DNA from: a virus
Strand: one strand, 5' to 3'
IMG/VR virus record: IMGVR_UViG_3300025809_000056
Coordinates: 1 to 35,061 of that record
Length of the DNA: 35,061 nt
In this document: piece after piece, positions 16,017-22,738 of the stretch
Position numbering within the stretch: the first letter of the stretch is position 1
How the letters are laid out: each line of letters begins with the position of its first letter
Notes under the pieces: generated by a model
What the model saw: the letters and a program-made list of their open reading frames with translations, nothing else
What the model was told of the DNA's origin: nothing
The model's database searches: none
Position numbers and translations under genes: made by a program

Positions 16017-16903
16017 TATCGTATACCCTTAATAATCGATGAAGTTTTTGAAGCAGCTGACGATACCTTAGATGCTACTCCGCTTTGAATTGAAGATACT
16101 TTACTACTCACTGCACTCTTAATTCCAGCTATACCTGATGGTCTTTGTAGTGGAGTAGCTTCTAAACTGTCAGCATCGTATAAATCACTTCTAATCGTTG
16201 CTCTAACTTCTTGAAAGTTAACTGTTAGATCTATTTCTACCGGAGATCCATCAGCATGATAGGAACTATTAGTCGCGTTATATGACGCAGTTAAGCCAGT
16301 ACAGTACGATTGTATTAGTTTTGGCATAAATGGATTAACACTTTCACCGTCCATGAATCTGATTTCCCATACTGGTGGATATATAACAGTGGCAGAATCT
16401 AACTGACCATCAGGCATCATGAACTTTCTAAACGCGTTTTCGATCTTACGGGCCATTACTGCTTCTTCAGCAGATTGCGATATGAATTTGAACGTGAATC
16501 CAAATGTTCGAATACCAGATGAATTAAACGAAGTAGCTCTGAAGGGATTTGTTGCTTTATTTTGAAACTTTGTTATTTCTCCTTGCTTACCAATAGTTCC
16601 GACCATACTAGATGCAACCTGGGCAGCCGCTTGTTTCATATCAGCAGTACCATCAAGCGTTAAGCCAGCTCCTCCAAAAACGTCTAACTGAGCGCCGCCT
16701 TGAAGCCCGAAGTCAACAGTATCATAGTTAACTACATCACCGAGTGCAAAGCCAGGAGGAGTGTACATCCAGATATTTATTGGAAGCTCGGTAGATTTAG
16801 CATCAGGTATTGTTACGAACTGAACACAAGGATAGCCTGCACCTTGTTGGGATGCAGACTCTAAGCTTGCTCGAAGGTCTAATGGAAAATGATACACCGA
16901 CAT
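16016..16903 (-). CDS. 48: Baseplate tail-tube cap, gp48-like
   Basis: 295 residues (T4 gp48 has 364). It contains FNSSGIRTFGFTFKFISQSA followed by EEA (about 127-149), the tail-tube-fold hallmark (FxFTFKFxPxSxxEA) of gp48/gp54-type proteins, and PPVWEIRFMDGESVNPFMPK. It ends in a Ser/Ala-rich low-complexity helix (about 260-295: VSSKVSSIQSGVASKVSSAA). gp48 sits on the hub and, with gp54, starts tail-tube assembly. It follows the tape measure and has its own late promoter 33 bases upstream. The name gp48 rather than gp54 is chosen for its place after the tape measure, as in T4 (29-48-54). Confidence 0.8.
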   Translation of the reverse strand: MSVYHFPLDLRASLESASQQGAGYPCVQFVTIPDAKSTELPINIWMYTPPGFALGDVVNYDTVDFGLQGGAQLDVFGGAGLTLDGTADMKQAAAQVASSMVGTIGKQGEITKFQNKATNPFRATSFNSSGIRTFGFTFKFISQSAEEAVMARKIENAFRKFMMPDGQLDSATVIYPPVWEIRFMDGESVNPFMPKLIQSYCTGLTASYNATNSSYHADGSPVEIDLTVNFQEVRATIRSDLYDADSLEATPLQRPSGIAGIKSAVSSKVSSIQSGVASKVSSAASKTSSIIKGIR

Positions 16904-16936
16904 GAATTAATCCTTATAATATTAGTAATCTACTAT

Positions 16937-16944
16937 TATTTATA
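16937..16944 (-). promoter_or_regulatory. Late promoter (TATAAATA) for gp48 and the hub/wedge genes
   Basis: A perfect TATAAATA octamer on the minus strand in the 60-base gap between the tape measure stop and the gp48 start, 34 bases before the ATG. It would drive gp48-gp53-hub-gp5. Confidence 0.75.
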
Positions 16945-16963
16945 AGGCCAGCCAGGATGGTTA

Positions 16964-18649
16964 TTAGTTATGAGCCAAACCTGTATCATTATTAAAACCA
17001 CGACGCTGTCTACGAGAAGCGCCTATTGTTGTTGTAGATTTTTGGTTAACATCGCCTTGATTGTTAACAACGGTAATTGGTGAGCTTACATCTTTCATCA
17101 ATTGTGACTTATTCATCTCGTTATCGGCAGATGCGTCGGATATCTCAGAACCAGTAGTCAAGTCCTTGGCTTCAACTCCAGATGGAACTTTATCGGTAGC
17201 CATAGCTTGACTAAATGCTTCCAATGGGCTTAATCCACCAGGAGCAATGGCTCTTAGCGCCGCGGCTCCCGCGGATGCGAGTTTAGTAACAAAGGTTCCT
17301 ATGCTTTCACCTATAGATTTTAATTTAGAACCCATTACATCTAGTCCAGATTTAAGGGTTTCGGGTATTCCCTTAACGAAGTCAACAACAGTATCGATAA
17401 TAAACTGAAGAGCATCATTATAAGCTCCGCCGAGCTTGTCGAATAGAGCAGCAAAGCTAAAACCATCAAGTACTTTTGCAAAATTCTCAAATCCTAGTTT
17501 ACCAGCTACCCAACTTATTATGTTTTTCAATAGGTCTAAGGGAAGAGCAATAAAGCCTTTAAAGAGACCAGTAATTCCACCAACAAAGCCACTTACCAAT
17601 TTCTTAACAAAGCCACCTTCTTGACTAGTGAATCCAGCAATAGCACCCTTTACAGTATCTACTACAGCTAAGATTACAGCTAAAGGTGCAAATAATCTAC
17701 CAAAAACTCTACCTATAGCAAAGAATGCTTTATTAATACTGCCAAAAACTTTAAAAATTCCTTTTACAGTTTTAGTTATAGGTTCAATTATCTTTCCAAG
17801 ATTTCCAAATTTTGGGATTTCGACAGCACCAAACGCGCTTTTAACCGCTTTTACCGACTCTAATATTGGCGTAAATGTGCCACTGTTCATAGCTCTAACC
17901 GAATTAGCTATCTTGCCCATTGTTATGGCCATTCCAATTGCTACCTTAGATAGACCTTTAGCCGATTTAAGAGTCTTGTCGAAGCTTCTTAGTTGTCCTG
18001 TGGCTAAGTTCCTAAATGAAAGAAGACCTTTCGCTTGGGCACTAAAGATAGCAAACACTTGCTTAGATGACATTATAAATCGACCAATTGGTCCACCCTT
18101 AAATAGACCTTTAAGAGCAGAACCTAATTTCTTAATGTCATCTAAAACACTATTGGAAAGTTTGCCTAAGAACTTAATTGATTTTTCTATTCCTATGACT
18201 GGGTATTTAACTAATGGTACTTTTTTGAGAAACTTAGCATAAGACTTAGTCGCATCAGATATACCAAGTAATAATCCAGCACTTAATATCGCAGGTAATG
18301 TAATAAGGCTAGCTATTAGTCCACCAGCAAACTCAATTGGTGCAACATCTTTTTTTGCTTTTGTGTTATTTTCAATACCTGTTAGTTTATCAAGAGTTTC
18401 TTTCGCGATCTTATTAGCTTCTTGTCGATCTTCTAGTTCTGATAACGTATTACCAGTAAGTGTTTCGACTAAATCTTGTAATACTTCAGTCTGTCCGCTA
18501 GAAAGGTTTAACTGTTTGTTCTCTAATGTATTGTTTAGTTGACTTGATAATTCTGTTGTTTCGTTTAGCGCATTGGCTTGAGCCATCTGCTCAGTAAGCC
18601 TAGCTAAATTATCTGAAATTTTCTGATTTGGTTTGTTATCGTCATCCAT
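16964..18649 (-). CDS. Tail tape measure protein (gp29-like)
   Basis: 561 residues, close to T4 gp29 (590). It has the usual tape-measure composition: a helical, Gln/Asn/Leu-rich N-terminus (residues 1-100), then long Ala/Gly/Lys helices with hydrophobic stretches that could cross the host membrane (GGLIASLITLPAILSAGLLL at about 109-128, and APLAVILAVVDTVKGAIAGF at about 317-336). The C-terminus is Ser/Asn-rich and basic. The gene lies upstream of gp48 and downstream of the chaperone-like gp26 frameshift pair, the standard order in tailed phages. Its length sets the tail length. By comparison with T4 the tail should be slightly shorter than or about equal to that of T4. Confidence 0.85.
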   Translation of the reverse strand: MDDDNKPNQKISDNLARLTEQMAQANALNETTELSSQLNNTLENKQLNLSSGQTEVLQDLVETLTGNTLSELEDRQEANKIAKETLDKLTGIENNTKAKKDVAPIEFAGGLIASLITLPAILSAGLLLGISDATKSYAKFLKKVPLVKYPVIGIEKSIKFLGKLSNSVLDDIKKLGSALKGLFKGGPIGRFIMSSKQVFAIFSAQAKGLLSFRNLATGQLRSFDKTLKSAKGLSKVAIGMAITMGKIANSVRAMNSGTFTPILESVKAVKSAFGAVEIPKFGNLGKIIEPITKTVKGIFKVFGSINKAFFAIGRVFGRLFAPLAVILAVVDTVKGAIAGFTSQEGGFVKKLVSGFVGGITGLFKGFIALPLDLLKNIISWVAGKLGFENFAKVLDGFSFAALFDKLGGAYNDALQFIIDTVVDFVKGIPETLKSGLDVMGSKLKSIGESIGTFVTKLASAGAAALRAIAPGGLSPLEAFSQAMATDKVPSGVEAKDLTTGSEISDASADNEMNKSQLMKDVSSPITVVNNQGDVNQKSTTTIGASRRQRRGFNNDTGLAHN

Positions 18650-18655
18650 CTATTA

Positions 18656-18958
18656 TTACTTCCCTTTGTTGTTACTTGAACCTGTATTAACATACAGTCC
18701 AAACCAGGCTGCTCCCGCGCCTATGACGGTTGATATTAAACCAGCCTGCGGCATCGTGGGGTCTTCTAATGCTATAAACCAATTTGTAGTATTATATAGT
18801 AAAACTAGGTAGAAGCATATGAATAAACGCGGAAAGACACGCCACGAATCGAAGGCTTCTGCTAAATCGATAATTTTAGAGAATCTATTTGGTAGCTTTT
18901 CGATAGCACCAACTTCAACCTCTACTTGTACCTTCTTTGTCCAGTTTTCATCATTCAC
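18656..18958 (-). CDS. Two-helix inner-membrane protein, holin candidate
   Basis: 100 residues, starting at a GTG whose last two bases and next base form the TGA stop of the gp26 frameshift extension (GTGA overlap). An in-frame TAA lies just upstream, so no earlier start exists. A soluble N-terminus (1-40) is followed by two membrane segments: FPRLFICFYLVLLYNTTNWF (about 57-76) and AGLISTVIGAGAAWFGLYVN (about 72-95 region, after PTMPQ). The tail is short and basic. Similar two-helix proteins with PxAGLxSxVxGAGAAWFGLY occur in T4-like marine phages and have been called holins, as I recall. It is not related to T4 gpt. A holin role is possible but unproven; its place among tail genes would also allow a structural or assembly role. 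Confidence 0.82.
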   Translation of the reverse strand: MNDENWTKKVQVEVEVGAIEKLPNRFSKIIDLAEAFDSWRVFPRLFICFYLVLLYNTTNWFIALEDPTMPQAGLISTVIGAGAAWFGLYVNTGSSNNKGK

Positions 18959-19146
18959 GTTTTATTATTCTCTTTTTTAATGCGTTCGTTCTCTTCTCTG
19001 ATGTGTTCTTGTAACATAGCAATGTATATTTCCCTTTCCCATGGAACCATATGATCTAATTCAGTTAATGAATAACTATGATGTTGCATTAACGCAAAAT
19101 TAGTCTGATAATGATTTATTAGCGAGTCATGAGAGAGGCTTATGTA
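18955..19146 (-). CDS. gp51-like extension of gp26 made by -1 frameshift
   Basis: A 63-codon open frame in the -1 frame relative to gp26, read from the slippery run at 19146-19152 to the TGA at 18957-18955. It begins YISLSHDSLINHYQTNFALM, continues QHHSYSLTELDHMVPWEREI, and ends with a charged helix (AMLQEHIREENERIKKENNK). It has no good ribosome-binding site before its only early ATG (19086-19084), so the natural way to make it is as a fusion to gp26 (234 + 63 = 297 residues). Pairs of short and frameshift-extended proteins just before the tape measure gene are the tail-assembly chaperones of tailed phages (lambda G and GT). The PWEREIYIAML-type helix matches what I recall of gp26/gp51-type proteins in other T4-like phages. 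Confidence 0.8.
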   Translation of the reverse strand, partial: YISLSHDSLINHYQTNFALMQHHSYSLTELDHMVPWEREIYIAMLQEHIREENERIKKENNKT

Positions 19147-19847
19147 AAAAAAGCTTGTAGGCCTTTTAATTCTAGTGTGTTATCAGTATCGCATGCCGAA
19201 CACTTAAACTCTACTGTATGTTCTAACGATGGCATGTCTTCAAAGAAATCAGTAATCTTGGTTAGTTGACTATTGTTTAAGCTTTCAATAAATGCGCTTA
19301 GTGACTTTTCAGTTTCATCACCTGCTGGATATACATTAGATTCATCGTAAATAGATTCAATACTTAGCGCGATTAGTTTGAGTACGCCTTCAATTGATTC
19401 TAATTCTCCTTCTTTAAAAGAATTCATAACGACAGGAGATGGAAAGTTCATAGTGACACCAACATCGCTTGATAGTTCAATAACTCTACTGCCTTTATCA
19501 AACTCAGCACATTTAACATCATCAAGTAATACTTCAATTTCTGTTTTGTTTTCACATTTCGAGCAGGCTGCCATTAGTTCTATACGTTCGCCTACCGATT
19601 TAGATCGAAGAGCTAAGAACAACGCCTCAATATCAAACATTGCTAAACTATCAACGTCAATATCCTGGTCTATACATTCACCTATAACGTTCTGTATTGC
19701 TGTAAGTATTTGCTTTTGATCTTGAGACTCTAAAGCAATCATTAGGATCTTTTCTTCTTTTACTAAATAAGGTCTATAGTCCACTGTTTCTCCAGTAGAA
19801 GGTATAGTTACCTTATATTTGGAACTTGTCATTGTTGGCAAAGCCAT
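19140..19847 (-). CDS. 26: Baseplate hub / tail assembly protein gp26 (zinc-ribbon)
   Basis: 235 residues (T4 gp26 has 208). It is of the T4_baseplate family: YKVTIPSTGETVDYRPYLVK then EEKILMIALES at 11-41, and DIEALFLALRSKSVGERIEL at 72-91. Two CxxC knuckles, C95-S-K-C98 and C216-S-A-C219, are placed to form a zinc ribbon. In T4, gp26 acts with gp51 in hub assembly. Here the position just before the tape measure, together with the frameshift into a gp51-like tail, indicates a tail-assembly-chaperone pair. The ATG at 19847 is preceded by an AGGAG ribosome-binding sequence. Two products are expected: a 235-residue form and a 297-residue frameshifted form. Confidence 0.9.
   Translation of the reverse strand: MALPTMTSSKYKVTIPSTGETVDYRPYLVKEEKILMIALESQDQKQILTAIQNVIGECIDQDIDVDSLAMFDIEALFLALRSKSVGERIELMAACSKCENKTEIEVLLDDVKCAEFDKGSRVIELSSDVGVTMNFPSPVVMNSFKEGELESIEGVLKLIALSIESIYDESNVYPAGDETEKSLSAFIESLNNSQLTKITDFFEDMPSLEHTVEFKCSACDTDNTLELKGLQAFFT
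19146..19152 (-). promoter_or_regulatory. Programmed -1 ribosomal frameshift site (T TTT TTT)
   Basis: In the gp26 message the last codons read GCT TTT TTT ACA TAA. The seven T's form a T_TTT_TTT heptamer in the correct register, in which both tRNAs can re-pair after a one-base backward slip. Two codons later gp26 ends, while the -1 frame stays open for 63 codons. An AAAAGG sequence about nine bases upstream could act as an internal Shine-Dalgarno stimulator. I see no strong downstream hairpin. Confidence 0.75.
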
Positions 19848-19867
19848 AATATGCTACTCCTAAAAGT

Positions 19868-20512
19868 TTAAAATAAGTTCGTGATGCCTCTAACTGCTTC
19901 ACGAATAGCAGATCCTGTGCTACTTAGCGGTCCTTCTGGTACATAATTATCAAAGCTCAATGTTACACTAAGCTTTTGAGGTGTATTTTCTGAGTTATTA
20001 TCAAGAACTACACTACTAACTGTTGTTGGAAACGCGTTCTCTAATCTAACGCCATAAATCGGTACGTTATTACTATCTAGCTGTTGTATTACTACATCAA
20101 CTGAGAAATCTTTTTTGTACCCTACTCTATATATATCCATGTCTACGATGCTAGCCAGCCAGTCATCCATCATAGTTTTAATGTAATAATCATTAGTTAA
20201 CAAAAAGCTTAGAGTAACATCTTCATTAATCAGAGAATAAGGAACCTTTACGGTGTTCTTATTTGATGTATAATCCATTGAAGTTATCTGTCTACCTGGT
20301 AACGTCGCCGATTCACATAGCATGCTTATATCCCGTGGGTCATTGATAAGTGATTTTACTGACGTTTTACCACGTAGAGCTCCAACCAAGGTTGACGCAT
20401 TTATGTTTAATAGCGACTGACCAGGTGGAGTAAAAATAATCTGAAATCTGTTTTGTTGCGCTAGTCCACCGCGTTTACTTAGCGTTGCTTTAAAATTATC
20501 AATTGTTGACAT
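19868..20512 (-). CDS. Tail-tube-fold protein (gp54/gp19-like)
   Basis: 214 residues. The pattern NRFQIIFTPPG ... CESATLPGRQITSMDY ... VPYSLINEDVTLSFLLTNDY ... MMDDWLASIVD is that of the phage tail-tube fold (PNRFxVxI...C.SaslPGR...f..w). T4 gp19 is 163 residues and the tube initiator gp54 is 320. Here the gene is next to gp26 in the baseplate cluster rather than beside the sheath gene, so a tube-initiator or hub role (gp54-like) is the better guess. The main tube protein gp19 would then lie outside the window with the sheath. A duplicated or second tube protein is the alternative. Confidence 0.85.
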   Translation of the reverse strand: MSTIDNFKATLSKRGGLAQQNRFQIIFTPPGQSLLNINASTLVGALRGKTSVKSLINDPRDISMLCESATLPGRQITSMDYTSNKNTVKVPYSLINEDVTLSFLLTNDYYIKTMMDDWLASIVDMDIYRVGYKKDFSVDVVIQQLDSNNVPIYGVRLENAFPTTVSSVVLDNNSENTPQKLSVTLSFDNYVPEGPLSSTGSAIREAVRGITNLF

Positions 20513-20515
20513 CTA

Positions 20516-21106
20516 TTATTTACCTGTATACTTTTTTCTTGAATATCGCCATACTGACTGAGCTTTAGCACCTTCAAACTGTTCAGTTGGTAAGAATATA
20601 GCAATATCCCATTCAGTCATAGGAACTCTAACTATATTCGATTTTATATGACTTGTCAAATAGTGCTTAAAACATGGTTGGAACTCTTTATATTTTTGTA
20701 CGCCTTTAAGTAACTCGTACGAGATTTTGAGCCTAGAAGTATCGGTTATGCGCTTAGGTGCAGTATCCATCAGCTCATCTAAGAATCGAGCACGAACACC
20801 TGGCGCTAAATAGTGAAGATTGAGACCGTAGAAGCCGCCCTTAGCTGGCTCAATAAAGATAGTTAATGGAAACCTATCATAATGAGGCAATGTATCCTTA
20901 TGCTTTGGATCATACACATAGTGATACATTTGACCAGATATAGGTGTACTTGCCTTAGAAAGTCCGTCATCCTTTAGTATCTTACTAGGAGTAACAGAAC
21001 CTAAGTTTTTAATCTGCTTCTTAAACCAAGTCTGAGCCTGCTTTGTATTCTTTTGAATACCAGCCTTACCGGCTCCCTTGTTTAGCTTTGTGAATAATGA
21101 ACTCAT
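20516..21106 (-). CDS. Conserved T4-like morphogenesis protein (possible DNA end protector, gp2-like)
   Basis: 196 residues, basic at both ends. A conserved-looking core runs ISGQMYHYVYDPKHKDTLPH, then YDRFPLTIFIEPAKGGFYGL and NLHYLAPGVRARFLDELMD (about 56-115), and near the end TEWDIAIFLPTEQFEGA. I recall near-identical proteins in many marine T4-like phages, placed by the gp4 nuclease as here. In T4 the neighbour of gene 4 is gene 2, the DNA end protector, so a gp2-like job is possible, but I cannot show it from motifs. The start codon at 21106 lies five bases from a late promoter octamer. Confidence 0.85.
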   Translation of the reverse strand: MSSLFTKLNKGAGKAGIQKNTKQAQTWFKKQIKNLGSVTPSKILKDDGLSKASTPISGQMYHYVYDPKHKDTLPHYDRFPLTIFIEPAKGGFYGLNLHYLAPGVRARFLDELMDTAPKRITDTSRLKISYELLKGVQKYKEFQPCFKHYLTSHIKSNIVRVPMTEWDIAIFLPTEQFEGAKAQSVWRYSRKKYTGK

Positions 21107-21111
21107 AATAC

Positions 21112-21119
21112 TATTTATA
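21112..21119 (-). promoter_or_regulatory. Late promoter (TATAAATA) abutting a start codon
   Basis: A perfect TATAAATA on the minus strand followed by GTATT and the ATG at 21106, the same geometry as in front of gp25. A GTAAGG ribosome-binding-like sequence lies on the far side of the octamer. A transcript started here would have essentially no 5' leader. Confidence 0.55.
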
Positions 21120-21136
21120 CCTTACGTCAGCGCTGA

Positions 21137-21583
21137 TTAGATTATCTTCATACCCATTGATTTAAGTGTATCTTCAGTCCAAATCTCGAACTTCCAGCCA
21201 CGATCCTTAGCATATTCATTGGCTGCCTTCCATTTACACGTATTGGTTACATATGTAGTAACTTCAGTTATGTACTTCTTGGTCTTACGACGCGTCTTAG
21301 GTGGTCGCGTCTGATTCTTAGGCTTAATCTCAACTAGATACACTTTGCCATTCATTTTGATCTGTAGATCAATAAAGTAACGATGCCGCTTGCCATCAAT
21401 CTCGCTGTAATATGGTACAACAACTTCCTCGCTGTTCCAAGCCTCGACTGAACTCTGAGAGTCACACCATTTGAATGCTACCTTCTCCCATGATGATCGA
21501 TATACTACATTCTTATAGTCTCCGATATACTTACTGGTATTCTTTACCTTATATCTACCACTATATGTCTTGCCCCATGCCAT
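21137..21583 (-). CDS. 4: Head completion nuclease gp4
   Basis: 148 residues (T4 gp4 has 150). The protein begins MAWGKTYSGRYKVKNTSKYI, with a conserved WEKVAFKWCD at 32-41. The nuclease core is of PD-(D/E)xK type: Y69-F-I-D72 and, one strand later, V84-E85-I-K87-P, giving Asp72, Glu85 and Lys87 as likely metal-binding/catalytic residues. In T4, gp4 (also called gp50/gp4) is needed to finish DNA-filled heads before tail joining. It is the first gene after the early/late boundary, with a late promoter 31 bases upstream and GGAG before the ATG. Confidence 0.9.
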   Translation of the reverse strand: MAWGKTYSGRYKVKNTSKYIGDYKNVVYRSSWEKVAFKWCDSQSSVEAWNSEEVVVPYYSEIDGKRHRYFIDLQIKMNGKVYLVEIKPKNQTRPPKTRRKTKKYITEVTTYVTNTCKWKAANEYAKDRGWKFEIWTEDTLKSMGMKII

Positions 21584-21613
21584 CTGTGCATCTCCAACTT
21601 ATCTTATTAGTAT

Positions 21614-21621
21614 TATTTATA
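21614..21621 (-). promoter_or_regulatory. Late promoter (TATAAATA) opening the late tail cluster
   Basis: A perfect TATAAATA octamer on the minus strand, 31 bases upstream of the gp4 start and just downstream of the gp32 terminator. It is the natural entry point for late transcription of gp4 and the genes after it. Confidence 0.8.
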
Positions 21622-21632
21622 AAGCTGTCAGG

Positions 21633-21659
21633 CAAAGAAAAGCCCTCCGAAGAGGGCTT
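21633..21659 (-). terminator. Rho-independent terminator after gp32
   Basis: On the minus strand an 8-bp perfect stem AAGCCCTC/GAGGGCTT closes on a TTCG tetraloop and is followed by TTCTTT. This is a textbook strong terminator with a UUCG loop. It lies about 50 bases beyond the gp32 stop and separates early/middle from late transcription. Confidence 0.92.
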
Positions 21660-21684
21660 ATAAGCTTATTGTTATATTATATTT

Positions 21685-21710
21685 ATTCTTATAGTATTAT
21701 TTATAAGAAT
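21685..21710. repeat. AT-rich inverted repeat overlapping a late promoter, at the gp32 stop
   Basis: A 9-bp perfect inverted repeat, ATTCTTATA/TATAAGAAT, with an 8-base loop, lies immediately after the gp32 coding end. The right arm and loop contain the late-promoter octamer at 21698-21705. As RNA it would form a weak A/U hairpin at the gp32 3' end, which could protect the message or act as a weak terminator. As DNA it could be a protein-binding site over the promoter. Confidence 0.5.
21698..21705 (-). promoter_or_regulatory. Second late promoter octamer, upstream of the terminator
   Basis: A perfect TATAAATA on the minus strand just past the gp32 stop. A transcript from here would run into the terminator at 21633-21659 within about 50 bases, so it would yield a short RNA unless the terminator is bypassed. 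The octamer is embedded in the inverted repeat at 21685-21710. Confidence 0.45.
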
Positions 21711-22639
21711 TAATCATCCTTCTGTGCTAATTTAGCAAAATAAGACAAAGTATCTTCCTCATCGTCTGCAGCTGATGGTGCTGGAGAAGCGTCCGCTTCA
21801 GGCTCAGCTAGAGCAGATGGAGCTGTCGCAGCAATCGTTGGAGCAGCAGTATTTTCAGGAAGAGTAGAAGGAGCGGCAGCATCATGACCAGCTTGAACAC
21901 CTAATACTTTGTTTAGTTTTGCTTTTAGATCAGCGTATGACTTATAGTTCTTAGGATCAATAAAGTCTTGCAAAGAATAAAGCTTATTATAGATTTCTTC
22001 TAAACGTTCATCATCACCATCGAATAGACCTTCAGGTTTAGAGAACTCAGACTTGTCATATGATACCCAACCGTCGACTTTACGAATCTTAATCTTAAAG
22101 TCAGCACCTTCCCAGAAATCGTAAGGGTTTACTGGTTCTTCGTCTTGAAACTCAGGTTGCATTACATCCATAACCTTATCAAAGATCTTTTTACCGAATT
22201 TGTAAAGCATTACTTTGCCTTCATTTTCAGGATTAGATGGATCAGATACTACTAAGATATTAGATACATAATGCAAACGGCGTTTACGATCACGAGCAGT
22301 TTGTTTATCTTCTTCTCGACCAGTATTCCATAGAACAGAATTAGCTTCTGTTACTGGATCATCTTGACCAATTGAAGTTAGAGAGTTTTCGATATACCAT
22401 TGACCAGTTGGTCCTTTAAAACCATGATCAAAGTATTTTACCCAAGGAAGATCTTCACCTTCTTTGGCTGGTAGGAAACGGATTACTGCATAACCATTAC
22501 CTGCTTTATCACGTGTTGGCTTCCAGAAGCGGTCATCACCATATGATTTTTTGCCAGAACTACCTTCAGTAGACGCGACAGCGTTTACCAAATCATCGAT
22601 AGCTTTTTTACGATTGTTTTTGAGATTTGAAAATGACAT
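21710..22639 (-). CDS. 32: Single-stranded DNA-binding protein gp32
   Basis: 309 residues (T4 gp32 has 301). It binds ssDNA cooperatively during replication and recombination. The T4 pattern is clear: DKAGNGYAVIRFLPAKE (about 44-60, T4 DNAGNGQAVIRFLPSKN), HGFKGPTGQWYIEN, SNILVVSDPSNPENEGKVML then YKFGKKIFDKVMDVM (about 125-160, T4 [20 protein letters not shown]). The Lys/Arg-rich N-terminus suits cooperative self-contact, and the Ala/Pro-rich linker ends in an acidic tail (ADDEEDTLSYFAKLAQKDD) that in T4 binds partner proteins. The T4 zinc cysteines (77, 87, 90) are replaced: the residue after WYIEN is Ser86 and no CxxC follows, though His72 remains. The gene follows gp59, as in T4, and ends at a strong terminator. 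Confidence 0.95.
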   Translation of the reverse strand: MSFSNLKNNRKKAIDDLVNAVASTEGSSGKKSYGDDRFWKPTRDKAGNGYAVIRFLPAKEGEDLPWVKYFDHGFKGPTGQWYIENSLTSIGQDDPVTEANSVLWNTGREEDKQTARDRKRRLHYVSNILVVSDPSNPENEGKVMLYKFGKKIFDKVMDVMQPEFQDEEPVNPYDFWEGADFKIKIRKVDGWVSYDKSEFSKPEGLFDGDDERLEEIYNKLYSLQDFIDPKNYKSYADLKAKLNKVLGVQAGHDAAAPSTLPENTAAPTIAATAPSALAEPEADASPAPSAADDEEDTLSYFAKLAQKDD

Positions 22640-22649
22640 ATTTTTACCT

Positions 22650-22668
22650 TTGTATTAACATTGTATTA
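22650..22668 (-). promoter_or_regulatory. Direct repeat in the gp32 leader, possible gp32 translational operator
   Basis: The gp32 leader contains TAATACAA twice, three bases apart, ending directly at the AAAGG ribosome-binding sequence. T4 gp32 represses its own translation by binding an unstructured A/U-rich leader next to the ribosome-binding site. This repeat is in the right place and of the right composition, but the operator role is inference. Confidence 0.4.
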
Positions 22669-22708
22669 GACTGAATTATCCACTATGTACTCATAACATA
22701 AAACGTAT

Positions 22709-22738
22709 ATTATATAACAAAACCATCACTTTGTAAAC
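22709..22738 (-). promoter_or_regulatory. Early promoter for gp32
   Basis: On the minus strand GTTTAC (22738-22733) and TATAAT (22714-22709) are separated by 18 bases. GTTTAC is the T4 early-promoter -35 box. The -35 box lies inside the last codons of gp59, and the start point would be about 60 bases before the gp32 ATG. Confidence 0.8.

Noticed and set aside
17628-18242. Long plus-strand open frame (204 codons) opposite the tape measure gene
   Set aside because: It mirrors the low-complexity Ala/Leu/Lys coding of the tape measure, has no ribosome-binding site, no promoter and no recognisable protein features, and nothing else is on the plus strand.
21127-21136. Palindrome TCAGCGCTGA just after the gp4 stop
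   Set aside because: Ten bases only, no loop, no U-run and no repeat elsewhere seen; chance cannot be excluded.
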